The notes: a model not told the origin generated them from the letters alone. DNA of 64,000 bases from Phycisphaerae bacterium (GCA_028277645.1 JANQFV010000044.1:52960-116959), one strand, 5' to 3'; numbered from the stretch's first letter, positions 49,003-58,434 are shown. Program-made: numbers and translations.

Positions 49003-50154
49003 ATGGCGTTGATCGATCTCCGCGCTCAGACAACTCGACGAGATGCCGTGAGCCAACTCCAGCACCTGCAGACGTTTGAGTTGGAGCTCAAGTTTTCGGC
49101 CGGTATCTGGTTCTTTTCGCCCCCCAACAGCAGGTTCCACGCGAAGTACGCGGACGAGGTCGACATCGAGCGGCGGCTCGAAATCGCGGCCGGGCTGAAG
49201 GACTACGGCCTAGCCGCGCTAGAGGCCCACTATCCCAACGAAATCAACGATGAGAACCTCGACTTGTGGCGGAGATTCTCGGCCGACACCGGGATTCGGC
49301 TGTTGACCGTGATTCCGCTGCTGTTCTGGGACGAGCACTTCGAGTGGGGATCGTTGTCAAATCCACTTCCGGACAAACGGTCGTTGGCGATCGAGCGTGC
49401 GAAGCAAGCGTTTGCAATGAACAACCGGCTCGACACGGATTTTGCGGTCGTCTGGCCCGGTATCGATGGCTATGAGAACCCGATGGGCGTCGACTTCGCC
49501 GCGATGCGCGATCGATTCACCGACGGCTTGGCCGAGGCGATGGATGCGCAGCCGGGCGTCCGCGTGGCTTTCGAGCCCAAGCCGTATGAGCCGCGCGGGC
49601 ACATCCTGTTCGGTACGACCGCGGAGGGTGTCCTTCTGGGGCGCGATGTCGAAGCTCGGCTCCAGGCGCCGGAGAATCGGAAATTGCTTCACGAGGGACA
49701 CGCGCTGTGCTGCATGAACCCCGAGATCGGCCATGTGCTGATGGGTTATGAGGATCTGGCGTACGCATATAGCTGGCCGCTGTCCGAAGGGCGGCTGGCC
49801 CATGTGCACTGCAACAGCCAGCCGTTGGGCAACTATGACCAGGATTTGAACGTCGGCGCCGTTTCGCCGGAACAGCTCGAAGCCATGCTGTACACGCTGA
49901 AGATGTACGGCTACACGGGCTACTTCGGGATCGACGTGAATCCGGAGCGGATGCCTGTGGATGTTGCCCTGAAGATTAGCATGGACGCTATACGGGCGGC
50001 GAACGACCGCATCAATAACCTGGATCACGAATCGATCTTGTACGCCCATGCCCACCCGGACCGGGCACGGGGCTGGCTCGAGGCGCACTTGATCCGCGCC
50101 CGCGCTCCGCAGTCGGCGCGCTTGGCGCCCTGGGACAAACCGCGCCGCGCCTGA
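49003..50154 (+). CDS. Xylose isomerase-like TIM-barrel protein
   Basis: A 383-aa protein of the AP-endonuclease-2/xylose-isomerase-like TIM barrel superfamily. VRVAFEPKPYEPRGHILFGT closely resembles the xylose isomerase metal-binding segment (EPKPNEPRGD). Further likely ligands: MNPEIGHVLMGYEDLAYAYS, AHVHCNSQPLGNYDQDLNVG. Probably isomerises or epimerises a sugar such as rhamnose or xylose; the exact sugar is not determinable. The ATG at 49003 has GGAGG at a good distance. Confidence 0.78.
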   Translation: MALIDLRAQTTRRDAVSQLQHLQTFELELKFSAGIWFFSPPNSRFHAKYADEVDIERRLEIAAGLKDYGLAALEAHYPNEINDENLDLWRRFSADTGIRLLTVIPLLFWDEHFEWGSLSNPLPDKRSLAIERAKQAFAMNNRLDTDFAVVWPGIDGYENPMGVDFAAMRDRFTDGLAEAMDAQPGVRVAFEPKPYEPRGHILFGTTAEGVLLGRDVEARLQAPENRKLLHEGHALCCMNPEIGHVLMGYEDLAYAYSWPLSEGRLAHVHCNSQPLGNYDQDLNVGAVSPEQLEAMLYTLKMYGYTGYFGIDVNPERMPVDVALKISMDAIRAANDRINNLDHESILYAHAHPDRARGWLEAHLIRARAPQSARLAPWDKPRRA

Positions 50155-50172
50155 GACACCGGTTTCGGCTCC

Positions 50173-50883
50173 ATGCGAAGTGACCTACTCTGTTGGTTGA
50201 GCGGATTCGCGTGCCTCCTACTCGGTCTGGCGGGCTGCGAGCAGGTTGAACCGGAGCGGTCGGCACCGTTGGAGAATGCCAGCCATACGCCGCAGGAGGC
50301 GATTCTGCACCTGCGGTCGCTGCGCGACGGGCAGCGGTTTCAGGAGCTTGCTGAGGGAGTCGTTCCCGAGCACGCGGGCGCAGTGGTGGCGACGCTAATG
50401 GCCGTGGACGACTTTCTGGGGGCCAACCGCCGCCTGTGCCGCTGGGTGCGGGACAAAGCAGGGATGGGCCTGTCGCGACAGGTCGACCAGGCGTACCTGC
50501 TTGAGGATCTGGGTATCTACCTGGGCGACGGGCTGGGCGTGTTCAGCAGCGAGGTGGCCTTGCTCGACGTAAGCAATGCGAAGGACGTCGCCCGCGTGTC
50601 ATATGCCGTGCCACGCCGCGTGCTGGCGCGCGAGGCGGTGCTGCGGCGTGTCGATGGAACGTGGCGGCTAGATCCGAGCCCGTGTTGCTCCGCCGACGTG
50701 TCGGACGCTTTTCGCGAGCTGGCGCGTGGCGTCGACGCCGTCTTTGCCGAGCTCGACAGTGGTCGCATCACGCCCGATGAGCTACGTGATCAGCCCGAGT
50801 TGCTGATCGAGAAGATGCGTCTACGCTTGCGACGGGGCGTGTGGATGTTATCGGAGGCCCGCGCTGCGGAGCCGGAGGCGTGA
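50173..50883 (+). CDS. Small lipoprotein of unknown function
   Basis: A 236-aa lipoprotein, MRSDLLCWLSGFACLLLGLA then GC (lipobox LLGLAGC). The mature part is helical and charged (QEAILHLRSLRDGQRFQELA, VSDAFRELARGVDAVFAELD). No known family. The GTGA overlap with the next gene suggests co-translation with a histidine phosphatase. Confidence 0.65.
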   Translation: MRSDLLCWLSGFACLLLGLAGCEQVEPERSAPLENASHTPQEAILHLRSLRDGQRFQELAEGVVPEHAGAVVATLMAVDDFLGANRRLCRWVRDKAGMGLSRQVDQAYLLEDLGIYLGDGLGVFSSEVALLDVSNAKDVARVSYAVPRRVLAREAVLRRVDGTWRLDPSPCCSADVSDAFRELARGVDAVFAELDSGRITPDELRDQPELLIEKMRLRLRRGVWMLSEARAAEPEA

Positions 50884-51575
50884 ACACAGCACCTGATTTG
50901 GTGCGTCACCTGTTGCTGGTACGGCACGGCCTGCCGGATTATCGCGTGCGTCAGCGCGGCGACGAAGTTCCCGGTCCGCCGTTGTCGGTGGTCGGCCGTG
51001 ACCAGGCACGGCAGGCCGCGGCCGTCGTCCGGCAGTACCAGCCGGCGCGCGTCCACTCCTCGCCCCTAACACGCACGCTGCAAACGGCGCAGGTGATCGC
51101 CGGCGAGATCGGCGCTCCGCTTTCGATGGGTGCTGAGTTGCGTGAGTGGCACCGGACTGAGCGGCTGCACGATGTCAGCATGCGCATGGCGCGCTGGCTC
51201 GTTCAATGGCTGCACGGCGACGAGGCCTGCGCGGCCGTGGTGAGCCATGCGTCGCCGCTGCTGGGGATTCTACGCTCGGCGTTGTATCTGCCGCACGTAG
51301 CGTGGCACCGGACGGGCCGGCCGGATCTGCTCGTGGTGGACAGTTGTGATCAGTTCGAGGTTTCGATGGGGTCTGTCTTCGAGATTGTGTTTGAGCCAGC
51401 CGTAGTCACAGCCCGGCGGTTGTTTCACCCGCGGCCCAAACTGCTGTACGTCTACCGGGGCCGGAAACTGACCGGATTGCCACGCATCGTGTGCGGTACG
51501 CCGGAGCGTGTTGAGATCCAGCGCCCCAATCGATTGGCGCTGCTGGGCTATCGGGCGTGCTCCGGGCGACGATAG
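50880..51575 (+). CDS. Histidine phosphatase (phosphoglycerate mutase-like)
   Basis: A 231-aa enzyme. The catalytic RHG motif is LLLVRHGLPDYRVRQRGDEV; the second His motif is AAVVSHASPLLGILRSAL, and SSPLTRTLQTAQVIA provides the usual R of the family. Start is the GTG at 50880, overlapping the upstream stop codon. The C-terminal ~70 residues, with LFHPRPKLLYVYRGRKLTGL, are not typical of plain phosphoglycerate mutases, so the substrate is uncertain. Confidence 0.87.
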   Translation: MNTAPDLVRHLLLVRHGLPDYRVRQRGDEVPGPPLSVVGRDQARQAAAVVRQYQPARVHSSPLTRTLQTAQVIAGEIGAPLSMGAELREWHRTERLHDVSMRMARWLVQWLHGDEACAAVVSHASPLLGILRSALYLPHVAWHRTGRPDLLVVDSCDQFEVSMGSVFEIVFEPAVVTARRLFHPRPKLLYVYRGRKLTGLPRIVCGTPERVEIQRPNRLALLGYRACSGRR

Positions 51576-52822
51576 ACGATCTGGCCGGACTTGATGACCG
51601 CGTGGACGCGCGGCAGGCCGGGGGTGTAGAACCACGACTCTAACGACGGCACGTCGAGCAGCACCAGGTCCGCGTCGAAGCCGACTTTGATCGCGCCGAC
51701 GCGCTGGTGTACGTCCAGCGCCGCGGCCGCGTTGGCCGTACACGCTGCGAGAACTTCGCTGGGCACCATGCGGAGCTGGCAGCAGGCGATGTTCATGATC
51801 CAGGGCAGTGACTCGATCATGCACGAACCCGGGTTGTAGTCCGTCGCCAGTGCCACGGGCAGGTCGGCCTCGATCAACCGGCGCGCATTGCAGTGCTCGA
51901 TGCCGAGGAAGAACGACGTGCCGGGCAGAACCACCGCGACGGTGCCAGCTTCCCTGAGCGCCGTGATTCCGCCGTCGTCGATCTGCTCAAGATGATCTGC
52001 GGAAATAGCGTTGACCTCGCCGGCCAGACGCGTGGCTCCGATCTGCGCCAGCTCGTCGGCGTGGATCTTCGGGCGCAGTCCGGCTTCGGCGGCGCGGGTC
52101 AGCACGAGGCGTGCCTGATCGACGTTGAACGCGCCGCGGTCGCAGAACACGTCGCAGAACCGGGCCAAGCCACGACCGGAGATCTCGGTCAGCAGGGCCG
52201 GGTCGGCGATCTCGGCCAGGTAGTCGTCGACACGGTCGGCGAATTCGCCGGGGATGGCGTGTGCACCGAGGTACGTTGCTTCGAGGTCGATCGGTTGTTG
52301 CTGGTCGAGGGCGCGGATGACTTCGAGCTGCTTGAGCTCGTCTTCGGGGCGCAGGCCGTAGCCGCTCTTACACTCGACGCGGGTGACGCCGTTTTCGAGC
52401 ATCCGTTCCAGGCGCGGCAGGTTCTCGGAAACCAGTTCATCAAACGACGCGCTGCGCACGGCGCGGGACGTGCTGTTGATGCCGCCGCCGCCTTCCATGA
52501 TCGACAGGTAGGTCTCGCCGCCGAGCCGGCGGGTGAATTCGCCGCTGCGATCGCCCGCAAAGGGAATATGCGTGTGCGGGTCGATCAGTCCGGGGATCAC
52601 GCAGCCGCCGTCGGCCGATAGGACGTAGGCGCCCTCATCAAGTGGCGCGTCGCTGGTGGGACCGAACCAAGCGATGCGACCGTCGCGCACCAGCAGCGAG
52701 GCGTCGTTGATCACGGGCACGGTGCGCATCTGCGCGCCGACGATCGGGCCGGGGGGCACAACCGCGAGCGTTCCGATCTGTTCAATAAGGAGCGAGGCGC
52801 CTTCCGGAATCTCGGTGGCCAT
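51548..52822 (-). CDS. hutI: Imidazolonepropionase
   Basis: A 424-aa amidohydrolase; the third step of histidine degradation, opening 4-imidazolone-5-propanoate. Motifs: GLIDPHTHIPFAGDRSGEFT (metal His pair), YLSIMEGGGGINSTSRAVR, ECKSGYGLRPEDELKQL, PIDLEATYLGAHAIPGEF, KIHADELAQIGATRLAGEVN and ALATDYNPGSCMIESLPWIM. Length and order match HutI. Other hut genes are not in the window. Three-prime ends overlap with the phosphatase gene (convergent). Confidence 0.96.
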   Translation of the reverse strand: MATEIPEGASLLIEQIGTLAVVPPGPIVGAQMRTVPVINDASLLVRDGRIAWFGPTSDAPLDEGAYVLSADGGCVIPGLIDPHTHIPFAGDRSGEFTRRLGGETYLSIMEGGGGINSTSRAVRSASFDELVSENLPRLERMLENGVTRVECKSGYGLRPEDELKQLEVIRALDQQQPIDLEATYLGAHAIPGEFADRVDDYLAEIADPALLTEISGRGLARFCDVFCDRGAFNVDQARLVLTRAAEAGLRPKIHADELAQIGATRLAGEVNAISADHLEQIDDGGITALREAGTVAVVLPGTSFFLGIEHCNARRLIEADLPVALATDYNPGSCMIESLPWIMNIACCQLRMVPSEVLAACTANAAAALDVHQRVGAIKVGFDADLVLLDVPSLESWFYTPGLPRVHAVIKSGQIVYRRPEHAR

Positions 52823-52872
52823 GGAACGTCTCCCTGATCAGGTGCGTTGCGACCAGACCTGTGCGGCTAAGC

Positions 52873-53217
52873 TCAGGACACCGACGCGCCGGGCGGGATC
52901 GCCTTCTCCGTCGTGAGCAGAATCACGTCGCTACGATCGTCGGTCGACGCGGCCAGCAGCATACCCTGGCTTTCGAGGCCGCGCATCATTCGCGGTGCCA
53001 GGTTCGCCACTACGACGATCTGCTTGCCCAGGAGCGCCTCGGGCTCGTAGTAGGCCCGGATGCCGGCGATGATCTGGCGCTTCTCGCTGCCGAGATTGAC
53101 CTGCAGCACCAGCAGCTTGTCGGCGTTCGGATGCGGCTCGGCCTGTTCGATTGTACCGATGCGGAGCTGGACCTTGACAAAGTCGTCGTACTGGATGACG
53201 TCGGATGCGTCGGCCAT
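52873..53217 (-). CDS. tRNA-binding (MetG C-terminal/EMAP-like) domain protein
   Basis: A 114-aa stand-alone tRNA-binding OB-fold domain like the C-terminus of methionyl-tRNA synthetase: DDFVKVQLRIGTIEQAEPHP, NADKLLVLQVNLGSEKRQII and AGIRAYYEPEALLGKQIVVV then ANLAPRMMRGLESQGMLLAA. As a separate gene it is known as MetG-beta or CsaA-like. The synthetase gene is not in the window, so a trans subunit role is inferred. Good GGAG upstream. Confidence 0.88.
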   Translation of the reverse strand: MADASDVIQYDDFVKVQLRIGTIEQAEPHPNADKLLVLQVNLGSEKRQIIAGIRAYYEPEALLGKQIVVVANLAPRMMRGLESQGMLLAASTDDRSDVILLTTEKAIPPGASVS

Positions 53218-53243
53218 CTGGGGTCTCCTGCCCTGCGGGGCAA

Positions 53244-54233
53244 TTACATGGTCAGGAATTCGTCGCGCACGTAGGCGCGGAACTCCCGCTCGAATTCTTC
53301 CAGGTCTTCCGTGATGAAGCTGCGGAACAGCGCCTCGCCAAAGCTGAACTCGCTATCGTCGCTCCAGATGTGGGCGGCCCGCGCGTGCTGGGCGAGCTGT
53401 GGATCGTGCAGCGTGTCCAGCAGGCGACGGAAATCGGCGGCGTATTTACCGTCCTGGCCGCTTTGGAGGAACATTACCAGTGCCCACACCTGGGCGTAGT
53501 AGGTTCTGACCGCGGAGGTCGCTTCAACTATGACCTCGCCGGCGTGTGTGCGGAGAATCTCTTCCAGAGGGTATAACTGGTTCCGCTGGTATGCTTCCGC
53601 GAGGTGATTGCGACGCATCGGGTTGTACCATGGGTCGAACTCGTCAATGCCGTCGCGGTTCCAGCGCTGCCCTTCGCACGCGACCGCGAGACCCTCATTC
53701 AGCCATGCGGGTATCCCCGGCTGCACGCAGGTGTGTAGATACTGGTGCAGCCCCTCGTGCGCGAAGAGTGGGAAGGTGACCGCGTGTGAAACGTACTCGA
53801 TGACGGACACGCCCCCCTCGGAATAGCCGCCGTAACGAACTTTGAGGAACTGCTCGGCGCGTCGGCCGGTCAGTCGTCGCGTGAAGGCCTCCCATTCACC
53901 GCGCTGAGCAAAGAGGTAGACACGCATCCGCTTTTCGGGTTCCCGTGCCGGCGGAGCCCAGCGCGAGTAGCTCGCGTAGGCGGTCTCGACGAAATCAGGT
54001 AGCGCGTCGATGAGCACGTCGTCCGACAGCGTCGTGTAGATCTCGTAGTGCTCGGTTGCGAGTTTGCGGCCTTCGGAGCGGCCGAAATCCCAGTCTTCGC
54101 TCGTGAACGGCGTGGGCGTGCGCTCCTGCTCGCGCCACGTGCAGCCGGTCAACCATGACGGCGCGACAACCGCCAAGGCCAGCAGACATGCGCGGCGCAG
54201 CAGAAAGGGGGACGCACTAGCTGGGTTGTACAT
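53244..54233 (-). CDS. DUF1570-like lipoprotein with HExxH metallopeptidase motif
   Basis: A 329-aa protein with a hydrophobic N-terminus ending in a lipobox-like WLTGC. ATEHYEIYTTLSDDVLIDAL and YLFAQRGEWEAFTRRLTGRR are typical of DUF1570-type proteins. The zinc motif is FPLFAHEGLHQYLHTCVQPG, and IPAWLNEGLAVACEGQRW would hold the third ligand Glu. Its start overlaps the purM stop (TGATG). Activity is unproven. Confidence 0.75.
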   Translation of the reverse strand: MYNPASASPFLLRRACLLALAVVAPSWLTGCTWREQERTPTPFTSEDWDFGRSEGRKLATEHYEIYTTLSDDVLIDALPDFVETAYASYSRWAPPAREPEKRMRVYLFAQRGEWEAFTRRLTGRRAEQFLKVRYGGYSEGGVSVIEYVSHAVTFPLFAHEGLHQYLHTCVQPGIPAWLNEGLAVACEGQRWNRDGIDEFDPWYNPMRRNHLAEAYQRNQLYPLEEILRTHAGEVIVEATSAVRTYYAQVWALVMFLQSGQDGKYAADFRRLLDTLHDPQLAQHARAAHIWSDDSEFSFGEALFRSFITEDLEEFEREFRAYVRDEFLTM

Positions 54234-55318
54234 CAGGTGATCTCCAGGCGACCGCGGCCGCGGCGGATGCGACCGATGACACAGGCCTGTTCGCCGGCGC
54301 GTTGCAGGCGGCGCACGACGGCGTCAGCGGACTTGGGCCGTACTGCCAGCACGAACCCCAGCCCCATGTTGAAGACGCGATACATCTCGTCTTCGGCCAC
54401 GCCCGCGTGTTCGAGCAACCCGAAGATCGGCGGCACGGGCCACGAGCCACGGCGAATGACGGCGTCACAGTTGTCGGGTAACATGCGCGGCACGTTGCCG
54501 GGCAGTCCGCCGCCCGTGATATGTGCCATGCCGGTGATCATCGGGCGGCCGCGGTAGGCGTGCAGCGCCGCGAATACGGGCTTGACATAGATACGCGTGG
54601 GACGGAGTAACGCGTCGACGAGCGGCTCCTCTAATGCGCGGACCTCGTCATGCAGATCGCGTCCCGCCTCGTCGATCAGCAGCTTGCGGGCGAGCGCGTA
54701 ACCGTTGCTGTGCAGACCGCTGGCGGGTAAGCCGATTAGCACGTCGTCCTTGCGGACGTTCGCGGCTGACATGATCCGCCCGCGCTCGACGACGCCGACC
54801 GCGAAGCCGGCCAGGTCGAAGTGGTTCTTGCGGTAGAGATCGGGCATCTCGGCGGTCTCGCCGCCGAGGAGGGCACAGCCGGCCTGTTCACAACCGATCG
54901 CGATGCCCGAAACCAGTTGCGTGACCTGATCGGGCTCCAGGGTGTTGACCGCAACATAGTCGAGAAAGAAGAGCGGCTCGGCTCCTGAGCACAGCAGATC
55001 GTTGACGTTCATCGCGACGAGATCGACGCCGATGGTCGTGTAGCGCCCTGAATGAATCGCGATCAGTAGCTTGCTGCCGACGCCGTCAGCGCACGCGACC
55101 AGCACCGGGTCGCGGTAGTTGCGCGCGAAGAGTCGCTCGTCATAGTCGAGCCGAAACAGGCCGGCGAAGGCGCCGTGGCTCGGCAGCGCGCGCGGACCGT
55201 ACGTGCGGCGTACGATCGGACCGATGCGCTCGACGAGTTCGTCCGCCGCGTCGAGGTTGACGCCGGCGTCGCGATAGGTCGCCGCGCGCGCTCGAGATGG
55301 GTTTTTCTTCGCGGGCAC
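54233..55318 (-). CDS. purM: Phosphoribosylformylglycinamidine cyclo-ligase (AIR synthetase)
   Basis: A 361-aa purine-biosynthesis enzyme producing AIR in an ATP-dependent ring closure. Motifs: ATYRDAGVNLDAADELVERI, LVACADGVGSKLLIAIHSGR, VAMNVNDLLCSGAEPLFFLD, ALLGGETAEMPDLYRKNHFD, GLPASGLHSNGYALARKLLI and MAHITGGGLPGNVPRML. Start likely the GTG at 55318; a TTG at 55387 is also open. Overlaps the DUF1570 gene and is divergent from pyrH. Confidence 0.95.
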   Translation of the reverse strand: MPAKKNPSRARAATYRDAGVNLDAADELVERIGPIVRRTYGPRALPSHGAFAGLFRLDYDERLFARNYRDPVLVACADGVGSKLLIAIHSGRYTTIGVDLVAMNVNDLLCSGAEPLFFLDYVAVNTLEPDQVTQLVSGIAIGCEQAGCALLGGETAEMPDLYRKNHFDLAGFAVGVVERGRIMSAANVRKDDVLIGLPASGLHSNGYALARKLLIDEAGRDLHDEVRALEEPLVDALLRPTRIYVKPVFAALHAYRGRPMITGMAHITGGGLPGNVPRMLPDNCDAVIRRGSWPVPPIFGLLEHAGVAEDEMYRVFNMGLGFVLAVRPKSADAVVRRLQRAGEQACVIGRIRRGRGRLEIT

Positions 55319-55445
55319 GTGGTTCGTGATACCAGAAAACAGCGGCCGCCTCCACCGGTCGGGCTGTGGGACTACATAGCTGGCCAAAGCAAAGGGGTGT
55401 CACTATCATCGCGCCGCGAAGGTATGAACCGGAGGTATCGCGACC

Positions 55446-56177
55446 ATGAGCGCAGCGCAACCCCAGTATCGGCGGGCGATTCTGAAGATCAGCGGCGAGG
55501 GCTTCTGCCCGCCGGGCGGGTTCGGCGTGCATCGCGACCCGCTCGACCGCATCGCCGGCGAGGTCGCCGACGTCGCCGCGCTGGGGGTGCAGATCGGCGT
55601 GGTCTGCGGCGGCGGGAACTTTCTGCGCGGTGTGAATTCGGCGCAGGAGTTGGGGATGAATCGCTCGGCGGCGGATTACATGGGGATGCTGGGTACGGTG
55701 CTGAACTCGATCGCGCTGCAGGATGCACTTCAGCGGCGCGGCGTCGAGGCGCGGCTGCAGAGCGCGCTGGCGATCGCACGGATCGGCGAGCCGTTTCATC
55801 GTGAGCGCTGCCTGCGCCATTTCGAGAAGGGGCGCGTGGTGCTGCTGGCGGCAGGAACGGGCAACCCACACGTCACGACTGACTCATGTGCGGCGATCCG
55901 CGGCGTTGAGCTCGAAGCCGACGTACTCCTCAAGGGCACGAAAGTCGACGGCGTCTACGACGACGACCCGGCGAAGAATCCGGACGCGAAGCTTTACGAC
56001 GACGTTACCTACGAACAGGTGATCAACGGGCGTTTACGCGTGATGGACATCGGTGCGGCCGAGATGTGCGAGCAGTACAGTCTGCCGGTGGTTGTGTTTA
56101 ATCTCTTCGAGCCGGGAACATTGAAGCGCGTCGTACAGGGTGAACACGTCGGGACACGCATGGGGGCCGCGGGTTGA
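55446..56177 (+). CDS. pyrH: UMP kinase
   Basis: A 243-aa amino-acid-kinase-fold enzyme phosphorylating UMP to UDP. Motifs: RAILKISGEGFCPPGGFGVH, GVQIGVVCGGGNFLRGVNSA, MNRSAADYMGMLGTVLNSIA, TGNPHVTTDSCAAIRGVELE and LLKGTKVDGVYDDDPAKNPD. GGAGG precedes the ATG by 9 bases. In most bacteria pyrH lies by tsf and frr; here it is followed by a PTP-like gene overlapping by a TTGA start/stop. Confidence 0.95.
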   Translation: MSAAQPQYRRAILKISGEGFCPPGGFGVHRDPLDRIAGEVADVAALGVQIGVVCGGGNFLRGVNSAQELGMNRSAADYMGMLGTVLNSIALQDALQRRGVEARLQSALAIARIGEPFHRERCLRHFEKGRVVLLAAGTGNPHVTTDSCAAIRGVELEADVLLKGTKVDGVYDDDPAKNPDAKLYDDVTYEQVINGRLRVMDIGAAEMCEQYSLPVVVFNLFEPGTLKRVVQGEHVGTRMGAAG

Positions 56178-56740
56178 GCGCGGCCGACGCTACGCGGCGC
56201 AGCCGGCTGAGCGATCCGCACCAGTGGCGCATGTGGCTGGCGGGGCTGGTGGGGGCGCGCTACGACGGCTTGCGCAATTTCCATATCGTCGAGCCGGATG
56301 TGCTAATGCGCTGCGGCCAGCCGCGCGTCAGCGATCTGGAGTACATTCGCGCGGAGCACGGCCTGCGCACCGTCGTCTGCGCGCGGGGCGGAACACGCCA
56401 TCCGCTGCGCGGCCGCTGGTTCCGTAAGGAGCAGGCTTACTGTGCGCGAACGGGTATCGAGCTGGTTCACATGCCGTTCTCCGACGCGTCCGAACCACCG
56501 CCGGATGTATTCGAGCGATTTCTGAAGATCGTGCAGGAGCCGACACGACAGCCGGTGCTGGTGCATTGCGAGCAGGGCTGGCACCGAACGGGAATTCTGT
56601 GCGCGGCGTTTCGCATCCGCGCGCAACAGTGGTCGTACGAGCAGGCGTTGGGCGAGATGGACGCGCTGGGCTTCGAAACACAACGGGTCAAGCGTCGCGA
56701 GTTGCTCGACGCGCTGGAGCGCTGGGCGCAGAGTGATTGA
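56174..56740 (+). CDS. PTP-like phosphatase-domain protein (paralogue of 26868-27386)
   Basis: A 188-aa protein, TTG start overlapping the pyrH stop. Signature VLVHCEQGWHRTGILCAAFR is HCx2Gx2RTG, the DSP/PTP signature with the full RTG. ARYDGLRNFHIVEPDVLMRC then GQPRVSDLEYIR parallels DGLAHYGVVAEGVLYRCGQP of the other copy. Cys is the expected nucleophile. The substrate is unknown. Confidence 0.83.
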   Translation: MSAADATRRSRLSDPHQWRMWLAGLVGARYDGLRNFHIVEPDVLMRCGQPRVSDLEYIRAEHGLRTVVCARGGTRHPLRGRWFRKEQAYCARTGIELVHMPFSDASEPPPDVFERFLKIVQEPTRQPVLVHCEQGWHRTGILCAAFRIRAQQWSYEQALGEMDALGFETQRVKRRELLDALERWAQSD

Positions 56741-56752
56741 GTTCCGCGTGTC

Positions 56753-56786
56753 ACCCTCCCCCAGTCCCTCCCTGAAAGGGAGGGGT
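56753..56786. repeat. Dispersed palindromic repeat, copy 3 (reverse orientation)
   Basis: ACCCTCCCCCAGTCCCTCCC followed by TGAAAGGGAGGGG, the reverse complement of the element at 13299 and 22470. It lies between the stop of the PTP-like gene and the convergent GH13 gene. Confidence 0.85.
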
Positions 56787-56791
56787 GTTGT

Positions 56792-58414
56792 CTACTGCAC
56801 GCGTTTGTAGGGGTCGTACTCGGTTGTCTCGTTGATACGGGGGCGCAGAATCCAGGCTGTGTGCGGGGGCACTTCGACCGTTAGTACACCGCTGGCTGGC
56901 TGGACCGTGGCCTTGTTCAGCAGGTCGTCGAGGTCAGCGTAGTTCATCAGCTTCGCGTCGCGCGTGGAGAGGCTGTCGCGCACGGCCTTGTCGGTCGGGT
57001 TCACAATAACGATGATCAGGTCACGAATGCGGTCCGTGCGGCGTTGGAAGGCGAGCAGCTTCTCCGTGTCGAGCACGCGGAAATCGCCGACGCGCAACGC
57101 GCGGTTGTTCTTGCGGATCTCCAGCAACTGGCGTGTCCACTTGAGCTCGGCCGTGGGTTTCTCGACGCGTTCCCAGCGCATCGGGCCGCGCATCTCCGGA
57201 TCGGTCTTTCCGGTCATGCCGACTTCCGTGCCGTAGTACAGGTTCGGGCAGCCGGGCAATGTGAACTGAAGCACCTGGGCGAGCCGCCGTTGTTTCTGGT
57301 CGGGCAGCATGGTCTTCAGCCGGGCCGTGTCGTGATTATCCAGCATAAGCCACGAGCGGAGGATCGGGTCTAGCCCGCAGTCCTCGACCATGCGCGCGAG
57401 CAATCGGCCGGCATGAGCTCCCGACAACTTTCCCGCCACGAGGTCCAGAATGATCTGTCGGGCGTGGAAGTTCATGATGCCGTCGATCGAGGGGAACCAT
57501 TCGTCGGGGTAGTTCCAGATCTCGCCAATGACGACAGAACCGGGCTTGGCGCGATGCGCCGCCTGGGTCAGTTCGTGCAGGACGTTGAAGCCCAGGTCGT
57601 AGGCTACGTCGAGTCGCCAGCCGTCGACGCCATCGCGGAGGTAACCCTGCACGACCGAATCCGGATCGTCGTAGATGCGGGCTTTGACGGCGGGATTGTC
57701 GATGCGCAGTTCGGGCAGGTTCTCGACGTTGAACCACGCTCGATAGCCTAGCTTGTACTCATCGCCAATGAAGAACCAGTCGCGATAAGGGCTGTCCGGG
57801 TTCTCGAGTGCGTCCGTGAACCAGGCGGCGCGTTTGCCCATGTGATTGAAGACGCCGTCGAGGACGAGGCGCATGCCGCGGGTGTGGAGATCGTCGGCGA
57901 GCGCCTTGACATCGGCGCGCGTACCGTACTCGGGTGAGACCTCGAAATAGTCCAGCGCGTCGTACTTGTGGTTGGTGTACGCGAGGTGGATCGGGTTGAG
58001 GTAGAGCACGTCGGCGCCGAGCTGCTCGGCGTAGTCGAGCTTGGTGCGCAGGCTCTGGAGGTCGCCGCCCCAGAAGTCGATTTCATGACTCCAGACACCG
58101 ACTTCCGCCAGGTACTTGCCGCGCTGCGGCTTCTTGTCCCAGGCGTGCAGTATCTTCGGCGACGGGTACAGGTGCCGCTTGGCATCGAGATCGGCTGGTG
58201 GTGCGAAACGGTCCACGATGACTTGATACACGATCGCGCCGCAGCGCCAGTCGGCTTCGCGGGCGGCGTATGTCGGCGCACGCTCGCGGTCGTACTGGTT
58301 GGCATTGTCGGCGGCGCTGTCCGACTGCTGATTCTGTACATCACTCATTGCGGTGCCCGCCATCACGAGTATGGGGATCATCGTCAACAACGCGTTCGAT
58401 AGGCTGATTCTCAT
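56792..58414 (-). CDS. Secreted alpha-amylase-family (GH13) glycoside hydrolase
   Basis: A 540-aa enzyme with signal peptide (SLSNALLTMIPILVMAGTAM). GH13 regions are in order: VDRFAPP, LGADVLYLNPIHLAYTNHKY, VLDGVFNHMG, DGVDGWRLDV with nucleophile Asp269, VVIGEIWNYP with acid/base Glu298, and LDNHDTARL with the transition-state Asp. The C-terminal beta domain includes NKATVQPASGVLTVEVPPHT. Substrates would be alpha-glucans such as starch, glycogen or cyclomaltodextrins; the WRCGAIVYQVIVDRF start resembles neopullulanase/cyclodextrinase types. Start at 58414 ahead of the signal peptide. Confidence 0.9.
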   Translation of the reverse strand: MRISLSNALLTMIPILVMAGTAMSDVQNQQSDSAADNANQYDRERAPTYAAREADWRCGAIVYQVIVDRFAPPADLDAKRHLYPSPKILHAWDKKPQRGKYLAEVGVWSHEIDFWGGDLQSLRTKLDYAEQLGADVLYLNPIHLAYTNHKYDALDYFEVSPEYGTRADVKALADDLHTRGMRLVLDGVFNHMGKRAAWFTDALENPDSPYRDWFFIGDEYKLGYRAWFNVENLPELRIDNPAVKARIYDDPDSVVQGYLRDGVDGWRLDVAYDLGFNVLHELTQAAHRAKPGSVVIGEIWNYPDEWFPSIDGIMNFHARQIILDLVAGKLSGAHAGRLLARMVEDCGLDPILRSWLMLDNHDTARLKTMLPDQKQRRLAQVLQFTLPGCPNLYYGTEVGMTGKTDPEMRGPMRWERVEKPTAELKWTRQLLEIRKNNRALRVGDFRVLDTEKLLAFQRRTDRIRDLIIVIVNPTDKAVRDSLSTRDAKLMNYADLDDLLNKATVQPASGVLTVEVPPHTAWILRPRINETTEYDPYKRVQ

Positions 58415-58434
58415 GGCAAGCGCTCCGCGCCGGG

